Shown here: positions 33,660 to 44,774 of the stretch, one piece after another
Position numbering within the stretch: position 1 is the stretch's first letter
Layout: each line of letters begins with the position of its first letter
From: Cupriavidus lacunae
Lineage (GTDB): Bacteria; Pseudomonadota; Gammaproteobacteria; Burkholderiales; Burkholderiaceae
Assembly (NCBI RefSeq): GCF_003353055.1
Contig: NZ_QKWJ01000032.1
Location: forward strand, 1-64,000
Length of the DNA stretch: 64,000 bases
Reading direction: 5' to 3'
The notes under the pieces: model-generated
What the model was told of the DNA's origin: nothing
Databases searched by the model: none
The model's input: the letters and a program-made list of their open reading frames with translations, nothing else
Translations under genes and position numbers: made by a program

Positions 33660-35015
33660 ATGAAACAGGCATCCCGCACGATCGACGTGCAGTCCTTCAT
33701 CGACGCCGAACGCTTTTCCCCTTGCCAGTGGCTGGTCCTCGCCTTCTGCTTCCTCGTCGTGGCGGCCGACGGCTATGACACGGCGGCAATCGGTTTTATC
33801 GCACCGTCGCTGGCGCACGAGTGGGGCATCGGCCGCGGCGAACTCGGTGTCGTCATGAGCGCAGCACTGGCTGGCCTGAGCCTGGGCGCGATCTTCGCTG
33901 GACCCGTGGCGGATCGCATTGGCCGCAAGACGGTACTGGTGGCGGCTGTCACGTGCTTCGGAGGATGGACACTCATTGCCGCCCATGCACAGACCGTCGG
34001 CACATTGACCGTCCTGCGCTTCCTGACCGGACTCGGGCTCGGTGCGGCCATGCCGACGACCATCACGATGATGTCGGAATACGCGCCGTCGCGTCTGCGT
34101 TCCCTTGCGGTGAATGCCATGTACTGCGGCTTCTCCGGTGGGCTGGTGGCTGGCGGCGCGGCATCGGCCTGGCTGATTCCTCATTTCGGCTGGCGAAGCG
34201 TGTTGACGGCTGGCGGCATCGCGCCGCTGATACTCGCCGTGCTGCTCCTTGCGCTGCTTCCGGAGTCGGCCCAGTTCCTGGCGGTGCGCGCCGGGGCGCC
34301 CGAGCGGATCGCGCGCATCCTGAAGCGCATTGCACCTCGGCAATCGCTCGAACACTGCGTGTTCGTCGCGCCGATGGCTTCGGCAGGCAAGGAGGGAAAG
34401 GCTTCGGCTCTTGCACTCATCCTGTCGGCCGGATACCGGCGGCGCACGTTCCTGCTCTGGCTGTCGTGCTTCATGGGGCTGGTGATCTATTACCTGATGA
34501 CGAACTGGATGCCGACGCTGTTCCGTGAAGCCGGATTCAGCGTGGAACGTGGCGCGTTGCTGGCCTCCCTGTTTCCCCTTGGCGGCTTGCTCGGCAACCT
34601 TGTTGCGGGCTGGCTCATGGACCGCTTCAATGCCAACCGTACCATCGTCGTAGCCTACCTGCTGGCCGCGGTGCTCGTCATCGTGGTGGGACGCGGTGTC
34701 GATCATCCGGAGTTCCTCGGCATCTCGCTTTTCCTTTGTGGCACCCTGGTCACGAGCGCGGCAACTTCGATGTCCACCTATGCCGCAGGCCTCTATCCGA
34801 CCGAGGCGCGTACGACGGGCGTGGCGTGGATGCAGGGCATCGGGCGGATCGGTGGCATGGCCGGCGCCTTCATCGGCGCAGGCCTTCTCGGTCTTGGCTG
34901 GAGCTTCGGCGATGTATTCGGCCTGCTCGCCGTGCCGGCGCTGCTCGCGGCAGGGGCAGTCTTCGCGATCGCGAAGCCCCGGCACGCCTATCCGATGGCA
35001 AGGGTGGCGGAGTGA
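33660..35015 (+). CDS. MFS transporter, aromatic acid:H+ symporter (AAHS) type
   Basis: 451 residues, 12 helices. The N-terminus (FSPCQWLVLAFCFLVVAADGYDTAAIGFIAPSL, shown here only as the FxxCxW...ADGYD region) and GPVADRIGRKTVLV (motif A) resemble PcaK, MhpT and BenK. Asp in the first helix (DGYD) is the conserved proton-coupling residue. It most likely imports the carboxylate substrate of this operon. It follows the SDR by 58 bp and overlaps the next gene. AGGAGAC precedes the ATG. Confidence 0.85.
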   Translation: MKQASRTIDVQSFIDAERFSPCQWLVLAFCFLVVAADGYDTAAIGFIAPSLAHEWGIGRGELGVVMSAALAGLSLGAIFAGPVADRIGRKTVLVAAVTCFGGWTLIAAHAQTVGTLTVLRFLTGLGLGAAMPTTITMMSEYAPSRLRSLAVNAMYCGFSGGLVAGGAASAWLIPHFGWRSVLTAGGIAPLILAVLLLALLPESAQFLAVRAGAPERIARILKRIAPRQSLEHCVFVAPMASAGKEGKASALALILSAGYRRRTFLLWLSCFMGLVIYYLMTNWMPTLFREAGFSVERGALLASLFPLGGLLGNLVAGWLMDRFNANRTIVVAYLLAAVLVIVVGRGVDHPEFLGISLFLCGTLVTSAATSMSTYAAGLYPTEARTTGVAWMQGIGRIGGMAGAFIGAGLLGLGWSFGDVFGLLAVPALLAAGAVFAIAKPRHAYPMARVAE

Positions 35016-36172
35016 GGCGGTTCGGAACTCTCGCCGTTGCGGCGGTCATGAGCATGGCGTCCATGCGCGCCTGTGATGCCTTGCTTCCGGCACTGTCGTC
35101 GGACTTCGATGTACCCATTGGCGTGGCGGCGTGGTCCATCTCCGCGTTCGCGCTGGCCTATGGCCTGATGCAGCTCGTATATGGACCGCTCGGCGACCGC
35201 TTCGGCAAACTCCGCGTCGTCACCCTTGCGCTGACAGGCTGCGCCGTTGCGAACGTCATGGCCGCCGTGGCCCCGACCATGCCCGCCCTCGCGCTGGCCC
35301 GGGGACTCTCGGGCGCCGCCGCGGCGGGTGTCATCCCCATGAGCATGGCGATGATCGGCGATACGGTTCCGGTCAGGGACCGGCAGCAGATACTTGCCCG
35401 CTTCTTCCTCGCGACCATCGGCGGGATGATCGGTGGCCAGTGGATGTCCGGGCTGATCGCCGACTGGCTGCACTGGCGCATTGTCTTCTGGGTGCTGGCG
35501 GCGGGCTCCGCCGTCGCGGCGCTCGTCGTGCGGATGCAGGGATCGGGCATAGTCTCCGACCTGATTGCCTGGCGTTCATTCGGGGAGCAGTTCCGCAGCG
35601 TGCTGGGTCAGCCAGGCGCCAGACTGGTGTTCGCAGTGACGGCGATCGAAGGCCTGTTCACCCTGACGGGATTTGCCTTTGTGCCGACCTATCTGCACGG
35701 CCGCTTCGGGCTCGGCCTGGGTTCGGCCGGCGCGGTGATGGCGATGTATGGCGTCGGTGGCCTGGTATATTTGGCGCTGTCAGGCGTGCTGATCAGGCGT
35801 CTGGGCTCTGATGCGCTGGCCGCCTTAGGAGGCGCGCTCCTGGGTGCCGCCTTCGCCATCGTGGCGCTCGGACCACGGTGGGAATGGAGCGTGCCCGGAT
35901 GCTTCCTCGGCGGACTCGGCTTCTACATGCTTCACAACACCTTGCAGACCCAGGCGACCGAGGTGTTCCCGCCATCGCGCGGTACGGCGGTCGGGCTGTT
36001 TGCCGCGAGCCTGTTCCTTGGGCAGGCGCTCGGCATGAGCGGCGCTGCGGCCGTCGCCGGCACCCTCGGCGAGCGATGGCTGTTTGCCGCCGCGGCCGTG
36101 GCTCTCCCCCTTCTCGGCATGGCATTCGGAGGACGGCTCCGCACAGACGGTCACCGTCACCGTCCCGGATAG
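35012..36172 (+). CDS. second MFS transporter, translationally coupled
   Basis: 386 residues from a GTG at 35012 that overlaps the stop of the preceding gene (GTGA), with AAGG upstream. Much longer in-frame upstream sequence exists but lies inside the previous gene. Twelve helices are expected. Motif A-like YGPLGDRFGKLRVVTLALTG and LARGLSGAAAAGVIPMSMAM suggest the drug/sugar exporter-like DHA group. It may export a pathway intermediate or act as an alternative importer. Two carriers in one operon is unusual. Confidence 0.8.
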   Translation: MRRFGTLAVAAVMSMASMRACDALLPALSSDFDVPIGVAAWSISAFALAYGLMQLVYGPLGDRFGKLRVVTLALTGCAVANVMAAVAPTMPALALARGLSGAAAAGVIPMSMAMIGDTVPVRDRQQILARFFLATIGGMIGGQWMSGLIADWLHWRIVFWVLAAGSAVAALVVRMQGSGIVSDLIAWRSFGEQFRSVLGQPGARLVFAVTAIEGLFTLTGFAFVPTYLHGRFGLGLGSAGAVMAMYGVGGLVYLALSGVLIRRLGSDALAALGGALLGAAFAIVALGPRWEWSVPGCFLGGLGFYMLHNTLQTQATEVFPPSRGTAVGLFAASLFLGQALGMSGAAAVAGTLGERWLFAAAAVALPLLGMAFGGRLRTDGHRHRPG

Positions 36173-36353
36173 CTGCCATAGATGCCTGCCACCTGCCAGC
36201 CATCGAACCAGTTTGCCCTGAAGCGATCACGACGCTGATCGCTGCTGGCTTTCACTTTCCGATTCACCTGACGACGCGCCGTTCGGCGCGTCGAGGATAT
36301 CCCTTTTTTCAGAACCCGAACGAGCACGCATCAAGACAACTGGAGGACCCAAG

Positions 36354-37045
36354 ATGCAAGACTTGACGACAAGAAGCGGTATCACCTGCTGCGTGGCACT
36401 CTCTCTGCTGGGTGCCACAGGATTGGCCTATTCCGAAGCGACCCTGTATGGCGTAGTTGATAGCGGCATCGAATACGCCAATCACCAGCCCGGGAATGGA
36501 GACAGCGTCTATCGCGTGACTTCCGGAAATATCGCCGGCTCCCGCTGGGGACTTCGGAGTACCGAAAGCCTCGGAAACGGTGTGCAAGGCGTGTTCGTAT
36601 TGGAGAGCGGGTTCGACGTCGACACAGGAAAATCCGGCCAGGGTGGCCGCCTCTTTGGCCGCATGGCCTATGTCGGACTGCAGGGATCGTGGGGCGGAAT
36701 CCTGCTGGGAAGGCAGCTAAGCGCGTTCTTCGACTTCGTCGGCAACTACGATCCCATGACGCTGGCGACCAAGTATTCGATCTTTACCCAGGATCTCGCA
36801 TACATCCAGCGGGCCGACAATACGGTCAAATATGTCGGCACCTTTGGCGGCCTGACCGCGTCGGCGTTCTACAGCTTCGGCGCGGACAGCAGCGTGGTCG
36901 TACCCGGGTCCGTCGCGGGCGCAGCAAACCAAGGAGCAGGCACGCGCCAGCGCTCGTACTCTGGCAGAGGGCTTTGCAGGCCTGAAAGTGAAGGGGCTGG
37001 CCTGCTGACTGACACCTTGTCTCGCTACATTGGCGACGTCACCTA

Positions 37046-37046
<1 letters not shown>
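36354..37046 (+). pseudogene. OmpC-type porin, truncated near an IS630 insertion
   Basis: Signal peptide followed by a Burkholderiales general-porin start (ATLYGVVDSGIEYANHQ, GNIAGSRWGLRSTESLGNGV, FGRMAYVGLQGSWGGILLGR). Homology runs to about residue 195 (TASAFYSFGADSS) and then fades. The frame closes at the left edge of the IS element. Family members are 350-400 residues, so about half the barrel is missing, and no porin sequence resumes beyond the IS. It was probably the outer-membrane entry route for the operon's substrate. Confidence 0.8.
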
Positions 37047-38550
<1,504 letters not shown>

Positions 38551-38552
38551 TA

Positions 38553-38959
38553 GTGGGTTCGCCGACGATCGCACGCAGCCGGCGGTCAAGCCTCTGCGAA
38601 CTTCCGCAACGGCCGAGCTTGCCGGCCGGCGGGAAGGCTCGGACGACCGCTGTAGCCTGGAAGCCGCCATTTGCCCATCCGATCCGCGAAAGGCAGAGGA
38701 GGGTCGATAGTTGCCGTTGGCACCAGGAAGCCCTGCCCGGATAGGCAGAGGACCGAAACCGGCATTTGACGACGTGTATCCGCGTGCCGCGAATGGTCCC
38801 GTTCGCCAGAGCGCGATTGCCCCATGCCCGGCTGATCATCCGGAAGGAACCATTTTGAGCTCGACATTCGGCGATCGGACCAGCGATGCGGCGTGTGCGA
38901 GGGAGTCATCCGCTTCGCACGCGGCATCGCGAATTCATCGTTTCCCTTTGACCATGACA
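38553..38959. other. 407-bp gap without a supported gene
   Basis: I see no recognisable gene, and porin homology does not resume on this side of the IS element. The only notable feature is a short direct repeat, AGGCAGAGGA, at about 38691 and 38742. Confidence 0.5.
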
Positions 38960-39982
38960 TCAAACCGGCGCCCCCCGATTGGACCGGTACGATTCCGGCG
39001 TGCAGCCTCTCTCGCGGCCAAACGCACGCTGAAAGGCATCCACTGACCGAAAGCCACTCTCCGACGAGACTTTCTCTTGCGGCCAATCCGTTTGCAGAAG
39101 TAGCGTCGCCGCATGGTCCACGCGCGCACGGGTGACAAACGCAGCCGGCGTGCTGCCGGTTTCGGCCGCAAACGCCCTGGTCAGGTTGCGCGGGCTCATG
39201 AGGGCACGGTGAGCCAAGGCCTCTACCGACAAATTGCCAGTCAGATTGCGCATGATCCATGTCACCAGATTCTGCATGCGAGGTGTGGCCTGCGCCTGGG
39301 CGGCCAGAGTGCGACTCTCTTGCGAATCCGCACTTCCCCGCATCATGTGAACGGAAAGATTGCGGGCGATTTCTATCGCCACGGGCTGCCCCAGGTCGGC
39401 CGCAACCATCGCGAGTGTCATGTCGAGCCCCGTCGTCACGCCCGCGGACGTCCAGAGATTCTCGTCACGCACATAGATCGGATCGTTCAACACGCGAGCC
39501 TTCGGAAACATCGACTGCAGCGTCTCACAGGCATTCCTGTGCGTGGTGCACGGCCTGCCGTCGAGGATGCCGGCCGCAGCCAGTGCAAACGCTCCGGTAC
39601 AGACGCTGGCAACGCGTCGAACCGCAGGCGCCCTGCGCGCCACCCATGCGCCAACGCCCTGCTCCACGATGGCTGCCCGCAAGGCCGGCTCGTCGCCCCC
39701 CGCCATGATGAGAGTGTCGATGGGAGTCGTCACGTCCTCCAGGCTCTCGGTCGCGGCAATGACCAGGCCGGCGTTGGTTCGGACATCGCCGCCGCATGGC
39801 GAGGCGATCGTGAGCCGGTATGCGTCCGGGATGTACTCGGATGCCTTCGACAGCGCGCTGGCGGGTGCGGCAACGTCGATGGGCTCAACCCCGTCAAACA
39901 CCACCAATACGACGTGGCGAGTCGACACCGGACTGGCGGCGAAACTGGCAGAAAACGCGGCAGCGTTGTCCTTGTTGATCAT
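38960..39982 (-). CDS. GlxA-type regulator (DJ-1/PfpI sensor plus AraC HTH)
   Basis: 340 residues from MINKDNAAAF. The N-terminal 190 residues form a DJ-1/PfpI domain (VVLVVFDGVEPIDVAAPA, RRVASVCTGAFALAAAGILD with the nucleophile-elbow Cys). The C-terminal 100 residues hold the AraC HTH pair (LSVEALAHRALMSPRNLTRA and VSSESGFRSVDAFQRAFGRE). GlxA-type regulators often sense amino-acid or quaternary-amine metabolites. It is divergent from a second PfpI protein with a 49-bp gap that must hold both promoters. Confidence 0.85.
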   Translation of the reverse strand: MINKDNAAAFSASFAASPVSTRHVVLVVFDGVEPIDVAAPASALSKASEYIPDAYRLTIASPCGGDVRTNAGLVIAATESLEDVTTPIDTLIMAGGDEPALRAAIVEQGVGAWVARRAPAVRRVASVCTGAFALAAAGILDGRPCTTHRNACETLQSMFPKARVLNDPIYVRDENLWTSAGVTTGLDMTLAMVAADLGQPVAIEIARNLSVHMMRGSADSQESRTLAAQAQATPRMQNLVTWIMRNLTGNLSVEALAHRALMSPRNLTRAFAAETGSTPAAFVTRARVDHAATLLLQTDWPQEKVSSESGFRSVDAFQRAFGRERGCTPESYRSNRGAPV

Positions 39983-40031
39983 CACCGTGCTCCGTACCCT
40001 GCAATCATGTTCAGGACTTCGAGAAAATAGC

Positions 40032-41132
40032 GTGGCATTCCCATTCAGGTTCGTTACGATCGTCGCGATGGTTGTGATGGCTGTGTTGCAGATGGCAAGT
40101 ACGCGAGCCCTCGGCCAGAATTCTATCTCCGTCGGTGATTTTTCCATTCCCCGACCGCACCACCCACAGCCGGTCATTGCGGTGCTCGCACTCAACGAAG
40201 GCACGGAAACGACCGATTTCCTGGTGCCTTACGCCGTGCTGCGCCGCGCCGAGGTAGCCACCGTGGAGGCTGTGGCAAAAAGTCCCGGACGGGTGACACT
40301 GATGCCCGCGCTCGCTGTCGAACTGCAGCATGACATGGCGTCGTTCGACCGTCGGTATCCAAAGGGCGCCGACTATGTCATCGTGCCCGCAATGCATTCC
40401 GACAGCGACCCTGTCATCACTGGCTGGATTCGCACACAGGCTGCAAAAGGCGCAGTGATCGTGGCGATCTGCTCGGGCGCCCTGGTGGCTGGGAAAGCGG
40501 GGCTGCTCGATCATCGCCGGTTCGCAGGGCACTGGTATGACAGGACCACACTGCTTGCCCGACACCCGAGTGCCGTCCACCTGCCCAATCGGCGCTACGT
40601 TGCTGACAACGGCACGGTGTCGACGACGGGCGTGAGCGCATCGGTGCCGGTCAGCGTGGCCCTCGTCGAAGCCATCGCCGGGCGCGAACGCGCGGAGTTG
40701 GTAGCCGCGTCGATTGGGGTGAGCGATTGGGGGGCCGTACATGATGGCGCTCCCTTTCGAATCGACGTGGGCAACGCCACGACGCTGGCCGTCAATGCCT
40801 TGATGTTCTGGCGCCACGAGACCATTGCGATTCCGGTGGTGAATGGCGTCGATGACTTTCAACTCGCGCTGGCAGCAGATGCCTGGTCTCGAACCTACCG
40901 CTCCACGGCGATGGCCGAGGCAGCCGGCCCGGTGCGGACGCGCAGCGGATTGACGCTTGTGCCCGCATCGCCCGCTGCCCACCGCGACGCCTATCGAGTC
41001 CCCTTGCTAGCGGACGCATTGCCAGCCAGTCAACTGCGCCACACGTTGGCAGACATTAGCCAGCGATATGGCGACGACACGCGAAAGCTGGTCGAACTGA
41101 CCATGGAATATGATGACCGCGGCGGATACTGA
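40032..41132 (+). CDS. exported DJ-1/PfpI-family protein
   Basis: 366 residues from a GTG; ATG at 40068 is the alternative. A signal peptide (VTIVAMVVMAVLQMASTRAL) is followed by a DJ-1/PfpI domain (VIAVLALNEGTETTDFLVPY, VIVAICSGALVAGKAGLLDH with the elbow Cys, HWYDRTTLLARHP). The C-terminal ~130 residues have no HTH. It resembles GlxA-like regulators that have lost DNA binding and gained export. Being divergent from a cytoplasmic GlxA regulator suggests that the pair works together, for example as a periplasmic sensor or enzyme and a cytoplasmic responder. Confidence 0.7.
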   Translation: MAFPFRFVTIVAMVVMAVLQMASTRALGQNSISVGDFSIPRPHHPQPVIAVLALNEGTETTDFLVPYAVLRRAEVATVEAVAKSPGRVTLMPALAVELQHDMASFDRRYPKGADYVIVPAMHSDSDPVITGWIRTQAAKGAVIVAICSGALVAGKAGLLDHRRFAGHWYDRTTLLARHPSAVHLPNRRYVADNGTVSTTGVSASVPVSVALVEAIAGRERAELVAASIGVSDWGAVHDGAPFRIDVGNATTLAVNALMFWRHETIAIPVVNGVDDFQLALAADAWSRTYRSTAMAEAAGPVRTRSGLTLVPASPAAHRDAYRVPLLADALPASQLRHTLADISQRYGDDTRKLVELTMEYDDRGGY

Positions 41133-41216
41133 ACGCCTGCGCGGCAAGCGAACGCAAATGCGGTTGCGGATTCGCACATCATCCTCGTTCGGCCAGTAAA
41201 TTTTGACGGAGACACA

Positions 41217-41433
41217 ATGCCCTTTGATTGGCTCGGCGGCCTTATCACGCGGAATACGCAGGTAGACACGGCCTACCGCAACCCAAAACGTACGTCGATT
41301 CATGATCTCACAGTGCGCCCCGGACTTCGCGTTCGATCGACCCGTCATGGCATGGATTCGCGAGGGCTCAGGCAAGACCATGGGCGATGTCGCCGACGAA
41401 TGGCAGCGAAGGCGCGGGCTGTTGGAAGGTTGA
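41217..41433 (+). pseudogene. DUF6434-domain protein with one frameshift
   Basis: The ATG has ACGGAGAC upstream. Frame 1 gives FDWLGGLITRNTQVDTAYRN. A shift of one base near 41285 continues as RRFMISQCAPDFAFDRPVMA, then WIREGSGKTMGDVADEWQRR and a stop at 41431-41433. Together they make a complete DUF6434-type domain of about 72 residues. It is a single-base frameshift in an otherwise clean gene, so a sequencing error or a very recent mutation is possible. Function unknown. Confidence 0.65.
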
Positions 41434-41970
41434 TCGCTCGATCCCGGCGACAGGCAGTCCTTGATATCCGCTCCTTGGTGAGGCGAACTTCCGCATTCGG
41501 CCACAAGCCGCCGTTCACATGCGTCGTCATTCGGACGTTCACGCGTCGGCTCCGCCCCGTAACCGGTCATCCGATTGTTAGAAACGCCTCCCTTCATTGG
41601 CCTGCCCGATCATCCGGGCGCGGCAGGCCGATAGCAGATCGTGGAGGGCGGTGTCGGAAGCGGGCATGGGACCCTCTGGGGTAGCCCGAGCACCTGTCGG
41701 TCCAGTCAAGGTCAATGACGGTGCGGTCAGGCGGGGAAGAAGAGAGGCTGAAACATGGGTAGACCGCCCGCTATGGCGCGGACGTCGCCCATGCCATCAC
41801 CAATCCGGGCAAGACGGTGGCGACGGCGCCGCTGGTGGTCATTCATGCTGCGCGCCTCGCGCGGCTACCGGAGCTTTGGCGTCGGCTTGTCCCGACGTTC
41901 GGGAAGCTGACCAGACGGCGCTGTCTTGAGCGCCGCCTGCGGTAGCTCCCGGCGGCGTGGCCGGGAGCGC
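41434..41970. other. 537-bp gap with a hairpin next to the leuA-like gene
   Basis: No supported gene. A stretch near 41770-41900 reads RYGADVAHAITNPGKTVATA and then PLVVIHAARLARLPELW on the plus strand, which looks like coding sequence, but I cannot assign it. GCTCCCGG (41945-41952) and CCGGGAGC (41961-41968) form a hairpin two bases from the stop codon of the minus-strand leuA-like gene, probably its terminator. Confidence 0.5.
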
Positions 41971-43188
41971 TTATGAAGCGCTGACCGTACTGGATTCCGC
42001 CACGCCGAGGGCAATGTGCCTCAGATCGTCATCGGTAATCGCGGCCTTCGTATCCGCCAGTCGCTTGAAGCGGGCGAAGGCAGCGGACAGCCCTTCGTCG
42101 TCGGGAAAATGCATCCCGAGTTCCTGAACCCGGTGCTTGAAGGCATTCCGGCCGGAAAGCTTGCCGAGCACGAGCGCGCCCTTGTCCCATCCAACATCTT
42201 CCGGCCGCATGATTTCATAGGTCTCACGGGCTTTCAGGATGCCATCCTGATGGATGCCTGACGCATGTGCGAAGGCATTGGCACCGACCACCGCCTTGTT
42301 CGCCGGAACGCTGAACCCCGTGGCCTCGGCAACGGCCCTGGAGGCAGCGACCAGATGCGTGGTGTTCACGCCAACGTCAAGTCCGAACAGGTCACGCCTG
42401 GTCTTCACCGCCATGACGACCTCTTCCAGGGACGCGTTGCCTGCGCGTTCGCCAAGCCCGTTGATGGTGCACTCGATCTGCCGGGCGCCACCGTACCTGA
42501 CGGCCGCCAGCGAATTGGCAACCGCCAGGCCGAGGTCATTGTGGCAATGCACCGACCATATGGCCTTGTCGGAGTTGGGAATGCGCTCGCGAAGCTTCCG
42601 CAGTCCCTCGGCAAATTCGACGGGCATGGCATAGCCAACGGTATCGGGGACGTTGATCGTGGTCGCCCCTTCCTTGATGACCCCTTCGATCACGCGACAG
42701 AGGAAATCGGGGTCCGATCGACTCCCATCCTCGGGGCTGAATTCCACGTCGTTCGTAAACTGGCGCGCGAAGCGGACGGCAGTGCACGCCCGCAGATACA
42801 CCTCCTCCGGGGTCATGCGCAGCTTCTTCTCCATGTGCAACGCCGACGTGGCGATAAAGGTGTGGATGCGGGATCTTCTCGCGCTCCTCAACGCATTGGC
42901 GGCTCGCTCGATATCGCGCTCATTGGCACGGGCGAGCGAGCAAATCACGCTGCCCTTCACTTGCCCGGAAATCTCCCGGATGGCGTCATGGTCCCCATCC
43001 GAGCTGGCTGCAAAGCCAGCTTCGATGACATCGACGTTCAGGGCATCGAGATGTTCCGCGACCGCGATCTTCTGCCTGACGGTCATTGCCGCGCCAGGCG
43101 ACTGTTCGCCATCGCGCAGGGTGGTATCAAGGATGACGAGCTTGTCGCTGGCGCTGGTCGAACTGTGGGGCTTCGGGAATTCGTTCAT
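41971..43188 (-). CDS. 2-isopropylmalate-synthase-like enzyme lacking the regulatory domain
   Basis: 405 residues. The TIM barrel is intact: [16 protein letters not shown] (metal Asp), [45 protein letters not shown] (metal His pair) and [20 protein letters not shown]. The linker subdomains ([32 protein letters not shown]) are present, but the ~120-residue C-terminal leucine-binding dimer domain of LeuA is absent. It would condense acetyl-CoA with a branched 2-oxo acid without leucine feedback. AGGAGG precedes the ATG. It follows the amino-acid dehydrogenase gene by 26 bp. Alternatives are homocitrate- or chain-elongation-type synthases. Confidence 0.75.
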   Translation of the reverse strand: MNEFPKPHSSTSASDKLVILDTTLRDGEQSPGAAMTVRQKIAVAEHLDALNVDVIEAGFAASSDGDHDAIREISGQVKGSVICSLARANERDIERAANALRSARRSRIHTFIATSALHMEKKLRMTPEEVYLRACTAVRFARQFTNDVEFSPEDGSRSDPDFLCRVIEGVIKEGATTINVPDTVGYAMPVEFAEGLRKLRERIPNSDKAIWSVHCHNDLGLAVANSLAAVRYGGARQIECTINGLGERAGNASLEEVVMAVKTRRDLFGLDVGVNTTHLVAASRAVAEATGFSVPANKAVVGANAFAHASGIHQDGILKARETYEIMRPEDVGWDKGALVLGKLSGRNAFKHRVQELGMHFPDDEGLSAAFARFKRLADTKAAITDDDLRHIALGVAESSTVSAS

Positions 43189-43214
43189 CGGCTTCCTCCT
43201 GGTCGACGTCACGC

Positions 43215-44312
43215 TCAGTTCAGCCCGATGCCACGCGACAACACCTCGTGCGCCCATGTCACCGCCGCGCGCGCCGGCGCCTGGCCGGTCGACTCCACGC
43301 GTTGCGCCAGCCTGAGCACCCGTTCGCGGATGCCTGCAACTTCGTCGCGCAGGGCCGATTCGTCGACACCGCCGAGGTATTCCCGGGCGCAACTCACGAT
43401 GCCGCCGGCATTGATCAGGAAGTCGGGCGCATAGAAGATCCCGCGCTGGTGCAGGGTGTCGCCTTCGGCGAGCGAAGCGAGTTGATTGTTTGCCCCGCCG
43501 GCGATGACCCGGAAGCGGCAGCTTTCGGCCACGGCCGGGGTGATGACGGCACCCAGCGCGCAAGGCGCGAATACATCGGCGTCGACGGCCGTGATGGCTT
43601 CCGGCGATACGACGCGGGCGCCAAACTGCTGTTTCGCCTGCGTCGTGCGGCCGGCGTCGATATCGGCCACGGTCAGGGTGGCGCCCGCTTCGTGGAGACG
43701 GCGGCAAAGCTCCCAGCCCACCGAACCCAGTCCCTGGACGGCCACGGACAAGCCGGCGAGCGACTTGCGGTCCAGGCGATACAGCGCCGCCGCCTCGATG
43801 CCGACGAACACGCCGTATGCCGTCCACGGCGAGGGATTGCCGCCGAAGCCGCCGTCGCGCGGCATGCCGCTGACGTAGCGGGTCTCGGCCTGGACGGCAC
43901 GCATGTCGTCCACCGTCGTGCCGACGTCCTCGGCCGTAATATAGCTGCCTTGCAGCGACTCGACCATGCGGCCGAAGGCGCGGAAGAGTTGCTGGCGGTC
44001 GGTCTGCGCCGGGGAACGCAGGATCACCGCCTTGCCGCCACCGAACGGCAGCCCGGCGAGGGCGTTCTTGTAGGCCATGCCCTGAGACAGGCGCAGCGCA
44101 TCGGACAGCGCGTCGGCTTCGGCGGGATAGGCCCAGTACCGGCAGCCGCCGAAGGCGGGGCCCAGTCTGGTGTTGTAGATGGCGATGATGGCCTGCAGGC
44201 CGGATTCCGGATCGGTGGCGAGCGTCACGCGCTCGTGGGACAGGCCTTCGCCGGTGCCGAAAAGGCGGACAGCGGCCGCCGCGTGGGTACGGTCGTTCAA
44301 CTTCTTCTCCAT
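43215..44312 (-). CDS. leucine/valine dehydrogenase-like amino-acid dehydrogenase
   Basis: 365 residues from [10 protein letters not shown]; a GTG at 44354 is an alternative. It has the Glu/Leu/Phe/Val dehydrogenase fold: [40 protein letters not shown] (catalytic Lys), [15 protein letters not shown], the NAD motif [17 protein letters not shown] and GGANNQLA. It reversibly deaminates a branched or aromatic amino acid to the 2-oxo acid. In an operon with the LeuA-like enzyme, it could supply 2-oxoisovalerate from valine. Confidence 0.82.
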   Translation of the reverse strand: MEKKLNDRTHAAAAVRLFGTGEGLSHERVTLATDPESGLQAIIAIYNTRLGPAFGGCRYWAYPAEADALSDALRLSQGMAYKNALAGLPFGGGKAVILRSPAQTDRQQLFRAFGRMVESLQGSYITAEDVGTTVDDMRAVQAETRYVSGMPRDGGFGGNPSPWTAYGVFVGIEAAALYRLDRKSLAGLSVAVQGLGSVGWELCRRLHEAGATLTVADIDAGRTTQAKQQFGARVVSPEAITAVDADVFAPCALGAVITPAVAESCRFRVIAGGANNQLASLAEGDTLHQRGIFYAPDFLINAGGIVSCAREYLGGVDESALRDEVAGIRERVLRLAQRVESTGQAPARAAVTWAHEVLSRGIGLN

Positions 44313-44774
44313 GACGTGGGGAATGCAAAGCTGTAGCTCTGCCTTCCTTGACACACCGCCTGGGTTGCAGTGCGGTGCGGCGTTGATGGGGCGTGGAGCC
44401 CCAATCCCGTTCGGCTGCGGGCGATCTTGTCGCGCCGGCGCCGGGTTGGCATCTTACCCAGCTTCTGGTGCGGGCGGGGCTGGGGTTTTCGCTTACTCCA
44501 AGGTCGGCTTCCACATCCGCTTACCGTGTCTCGGGACTTCTCGCGGCGGGAGAATCCGGGCATCTGCTCGCGATGATCGGGAGGCTGGCAATCGCCCAGC
44601 GTCCCTTCGCACCGGTGGAACTGACGGTGTTCGATCCCGAGAGGCCGGTACCCTGATATTTCACGTCGCGGCGATTATGTCCCATCGCCGGCGCGTGACT
44701 GCTAGGCGCAAGGCGAATTGGATTGGTTGACCAACGGTGGCGTCCATGTAGGCCCTTACGACTGGCACCGCGTG
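44313..44774. other. 462-bp gap inside the branched-chain cluster
   Basis: No gene I can name. The plus strand near 44560-44656 reads LAMIGRLAIAQRPFAPVELT and continues VFDPERPVP to a stop. It looks like the end of a lost gene, but I cannot identify it. The gap is long enough for the dehydrogenase-leuA pair to have its own promoter. Confidence 0.4.

Noticed and set aside
41971-44514. Reading the leuA-like and dehydrogenase region as one 847-residue protein
   Set aside because: The frame is open through the dehydrogenase gene only by chance. The dehydrogenase is encoded in another frame there, and the LeuA-like enzyme has its own AGGAGG and ATG at 43188.
44560-44656. Small gene inside the branched-chain cluster (LAMIGRLAIAQRPFAPVEL)
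   Set aside because: Looks like coding sequence but has no start, ribosome site or family that I can name.
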